In this document: positions 36,874-38,271 of the stretch, in pieces | Layout of the letters: each line of letters opens with the position of its first letter | Position numbering within the stretch: the first letter of the stretch is position 1 | DNA from: a virus | Reading direction: 5' to 3' (one strand) | IMG/VR virus record: IMGVR_UViG_3300031673_000211 | Span: 1-38,271 of that record | DNA: 38,271 nucleotides | Made by a program: the position numbers and the translations under genes | The notes under the pieces: model-generated | The model's input: only the letters and a program-made list of their open reading frames with translations | What the model was told of the DNA's origin: nothing | Database searches by the model: none

Positions 36874-37236
36874 ATGACAAAAACGAATTTGTATAAATTT
36901 CTGAAAAGTATAAAGAAAATTAAAAAAGATGATGTATTTCTTAGTTTGTATGAAGCGGACTTATCATCTACTATGGGTACGCAGTGGCATTTACTTCTTT
37001 GCTATAATCAAATACATACGGTTTCAAATTTAAAAATGTCATTATGTGGTATATCTTTGAAAGATATGATTACGCCGTGTGGCAACCTACATGACGGCAT
37101 AAACACATATAGGACTATACGTCTGTTCTCAAATTTCTGTCCGCCGGATATAAACAATATAAAACTAATTGCGGAGAAACAAAAATATCAAAAGTGGCTT
37201 ATCCAATACTTTGAAAAAAAGAATAAAATTAAATAA
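36874..37236 (+). CDS. Hypothetical protein (120 aa)
   Basis: ATG 36874 two nt after the previous stop, AAGGA upstream. Basic helical N-terminus (TNLYKFLKSIKKIKKDDVF), then a domain with HLLLCYNQIHTVSNLKMSLC and a Pro-Pro turn. Its 3' end runs into the next cassette promoter. Family unknown. Confidence 0.55.
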   Translation: MTKTNLYKFLKSIKKIKKDDVFLSLYEADLSSTMGTQWHLLLCYNQIHTVSNLKMSLCGISLKDMITPCGNLHDGINTYRTIRLFSNFCPPDINNIKLIAEKQKYQKWLIQYFEKKNKIK

Positions 37237-37327
37237 AAACTTGTTGACATAAACAAAGAACTGTATTATACTTAGTATAGTAAGGTTGTTAACCTGAATG
37301 ATAATAATTTTGAAGGTGGTACATTAA
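37225..37327 (+). promoter_or_regulatory. Promoter-leader cassette, copy D
   Basis: TTGACA (37244-37249), 17 nt, TATACT (37267-37272) within TATACT-T-AGTATA, hairpin AGGTT-GTT-AACCT (37283-37295), then GAAGGTGGTAC before ATG 37328. Nearly identical to copy A over the first 60 bp. Confidence 0.85.
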
Positions 37328-37804
37328 ATGACAACACAACAAGCAAAAGAAAGATTGAAAAGAATTGAGACAGCAGAAAATTTACTTGCCGGTTTAACAC
37401 AAAAGCAAAGAGTTGATTTATGTTTGTATGCCGTAAGACATTTCTATGCTACTGTTACAGTGCAGACAACTAACACCGCACAAATTGAAGTGTTCGTTGA
37501 TAGAGTAGATGTGTATAATTCACAGACTGTATATAATGAATTAAAAGTAAATATGTTTCGTAAAATTAGAAAAACAATGGAAAATATAAAGAAAATCGCA
37601 ACAAACAAAACAACAATAGTGTACAAAATTGCGCTTATGGCGTATGATATGTCAATTGCTGCAATACGTTTGAATGAGGTTGTGTGTAAAAAACACGCCG
37701 AACATGTGATTTACTTCGCGTTAAAATTCAGTGACGATAAAATCATAGACGATTTAGTCAAAGTAAAAGAGTTTCTTACTACTGAGGAAACCATCCAAAA
37801 TTAA
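37328..37804 (+). CDS. Helical hypothetical protein (158 aa)
   Basis: ATG 37328 after the cassette leader. Entirely helical, with 'ERLKRIETAENLLAGLTQ', 'KVNMFRKIRKTMENIKKI' and 'KFSDDKIIDDLVKVKEF'. Just after its stop lies AACCACCTTTTT, complementary over 8-9 nt to its own AAGGTGGT ribosome site. Family unknown. Confidence 0.6.
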   Translation: MTTQQAKERLKRIETAENLLAGLTQKQRVDLCLYAVRHFYATVTVQTTNTAQIEVFVDRVDVYNSQTVYNELKVNMFRKIRKTMENIKKIATNKTTIVYKIALMAYDMSIAAIRLNEVVCKKHAEHVIYFALKFSDDKIIDDLVKVKEFLTTEETIQN

Positions 37805-37823
37805 CCACCTTTTTATAACGTAT

Positions 37824-37859
37824 AAGCCGGGTATGCAGCATCTACGCCCGGCTTTTTTT
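37824..37859 (+). terminator. Strong intrinsic terminator
   Basis: 8-bp stem AAGCCGGG (37824-37831) / CCCGGCTT (37847-37854) and T7. It separates the accessory region from the structural genes. Confidence 0.85.
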
Positions 37860-37862
37860 ATG

Positions 37863-37891
37863 TTGAAATATCAACAACAATATAATATACT
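37863..37891 (+). promoter_or_regulatory. Promoter of the portal operon
   Basis: TTGAAA (37863-37868), 17 nt, TATACT (37886-37891). GTTGA-AATA-TCAAC (37862-37875), a small inverted repeat, overlaps the -35 box and may be an operator. Confidence 0.7.
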
Positions 37892-37899
37892 TATTCATT

Positions 37900-37977
37900 A
37901 TGTTAATTCTAAGATTTGCAGCAATAATAATAGTGATTATTATGCTAGTGTTATTAACAAGGAATAATAATGAGTAA
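37900..37977 (+). CDS. Hydrophobic microprotein (25 aa)
   Basis: ATG 37900, overlapping the portal gene by 8 nt: MLILRFAAIIIVIIMLVLLT then RNNNE. One membrane span. No good ribosome site at the expected distance, so translation is uncertain. Confidence 0.35.
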   Translation: MLILRFAAIIIVIIMLVLLTRNNNE

Positions 37978-38271
37978 GAAAAAGAATAGAAATAAGAAAA
38001 AAATAAGGCGTGACAGTTGGAGTAACGTATATGCAGGAATCGGAAAGAAAAACGACAAATCTATATATACTAATTTCACTTCGTCTGTTACACTGTCAGA
38101 CAGGCTTCTAAGTGATTTGTGGTGTGGCGATGGATTCGCCGCAAAAGTCGTTAGGACCATACCGGATGATATGACCCGTGAGGGTGTCATGATAGAAAAC
38201 GATACTGAAAATGTTATTGATAAAAAACTTGATGATCTTGATAGTGATTTGGTTTTTAATCAAGCGCTAAT
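37970..38271 (+). CDS. Portal protein, DUF1073-like, N-terminal part (runs off the window)
   Basis: ATG 37970, AAGGA upstream, open to the window end (100 aa seen). The Lys/Arg-rich start is followed by DSWSNVYAGIG, SDRLLSDLWCGDGFAAKVV and IPDDMTREG. The order L...LW.GDG...K.V..IP.DM.REG is typical of portal proteins of the DUF1073 type. The portal ring is the DNA entry point of the capsid and works with TerL at 22351. Confidence 0.85.
   Translation, partial: MSKKKNRNKKKIRRDSWSNVYAGIGKKNDKSIYTNFTSSVTLSDRLLSDLWCGDGFAAKVVRTIPDDMTREGVMIENDTENVIDKKLDDLDSDLVFNQAL

Noticed and set aside
1-38271. CRISPR array
   Set aside because: No regularly spaced direct repeats with unique spacers; repeats found are dispersed promoters and inverted repeats.
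1-38271. Insertion sequence, integrase or attachment site
   Set aside because: No transposase or complete integrase; the only recombinase-like gene (2535) lacks a catalytic domain, and no repeat of a tRNA 3' end was found.

Overview
The window is AT-rich DNA from a tailed double-stranded DNA phage (Caudoviricetes) or a prophage. It encodes a small and a large terminase subunit, the start of a DUF1073-like portal protein, and a nearly complete phage replication and recombination set. It carries tRNAs and many very short overlapping genes, and I see no bacterial housekeeping genes. Consensus -35/-10 promoters (TTGACA/TATAAT-like, 17-nt spacers) and strong Shine-Dalgarno sites argue against a Bacteroidetes host. 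A low-GC Firmicute-like or spirochaete-like host would fit, but the sequence alone does not settle it.

Layout. Positions 1-6394 form a leftward block. In transcription order it encodes an SF2 helicase, a small membrane protein, a zinc-finger/TOPRIM primase, small proteins, a lone recombinase N-terminal-like domain, a coiled-coil membrane protein, an adenine methyltransferase and the start of an internalin-like leucine-rich-repeat protein. Positions 6395-6827 are a divergent regulatory region with a leftward promoter and a 14-bp perfect inverted repeat laid over a rightward promoter. Positions 6828-8234 encode a probable replication initiator whose middle contains three consecutive AT-rich inverted repeats, a possible origin. 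Positions 8255-9900 form an RNA island: a consensus promoter, about 500 nt of structured non-coding sequence, one zinc-ribbon gene, two or three tRNAs, a second structured RNA and three intrinsic terminators.

Positions 9911-23655 hold the replication, recombination and packaging genes: DnaB-like helicase, sliding-clamp-like protein, family A DNA polymerase fused to a uracil-glycosylase-like domain, DnaX-like clamp loader, gp32-like single-strand binding protein, RecA/UvsX-like recombinase, a nuclease, SbcC split into two halves around SbcD, then TerS and TerL. They are densely packed with ATGA-type overlaps, and a consensus promoter at 15891 starts a second transcript.

Positions 23663-37860 are a roughly 14-kb accessory region inserted between terminase and portal. 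Many of its genes are small independent units of promoter, leader, gene and terminator. At least five share one promoter-hairpin-AAGGTGGT leader, and two copies are almost identical over about 60 bp. Products are mostly zinc-ribbon miniproteins, with a pentapeptide-repeat protein, a MazG-like hydrolase, a duplicated unknown domain, a membrane-anchored cysteine-rich protein and a secreted C39-like cysteine peptidase. The portal gene begins at 37970 behind its own promoter.

The most notable points are the structured RNA island beside the tRNAs (similar in setting to the ROOL/GOLLD classes of giant phage RNA), the dispersed promoter-leader cassette, the palindrome cluster inside the initiator gene, the polymerase-glycosylase fusion and the split SbcC. 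All function calls come from motif reading by eye; no database search was run.
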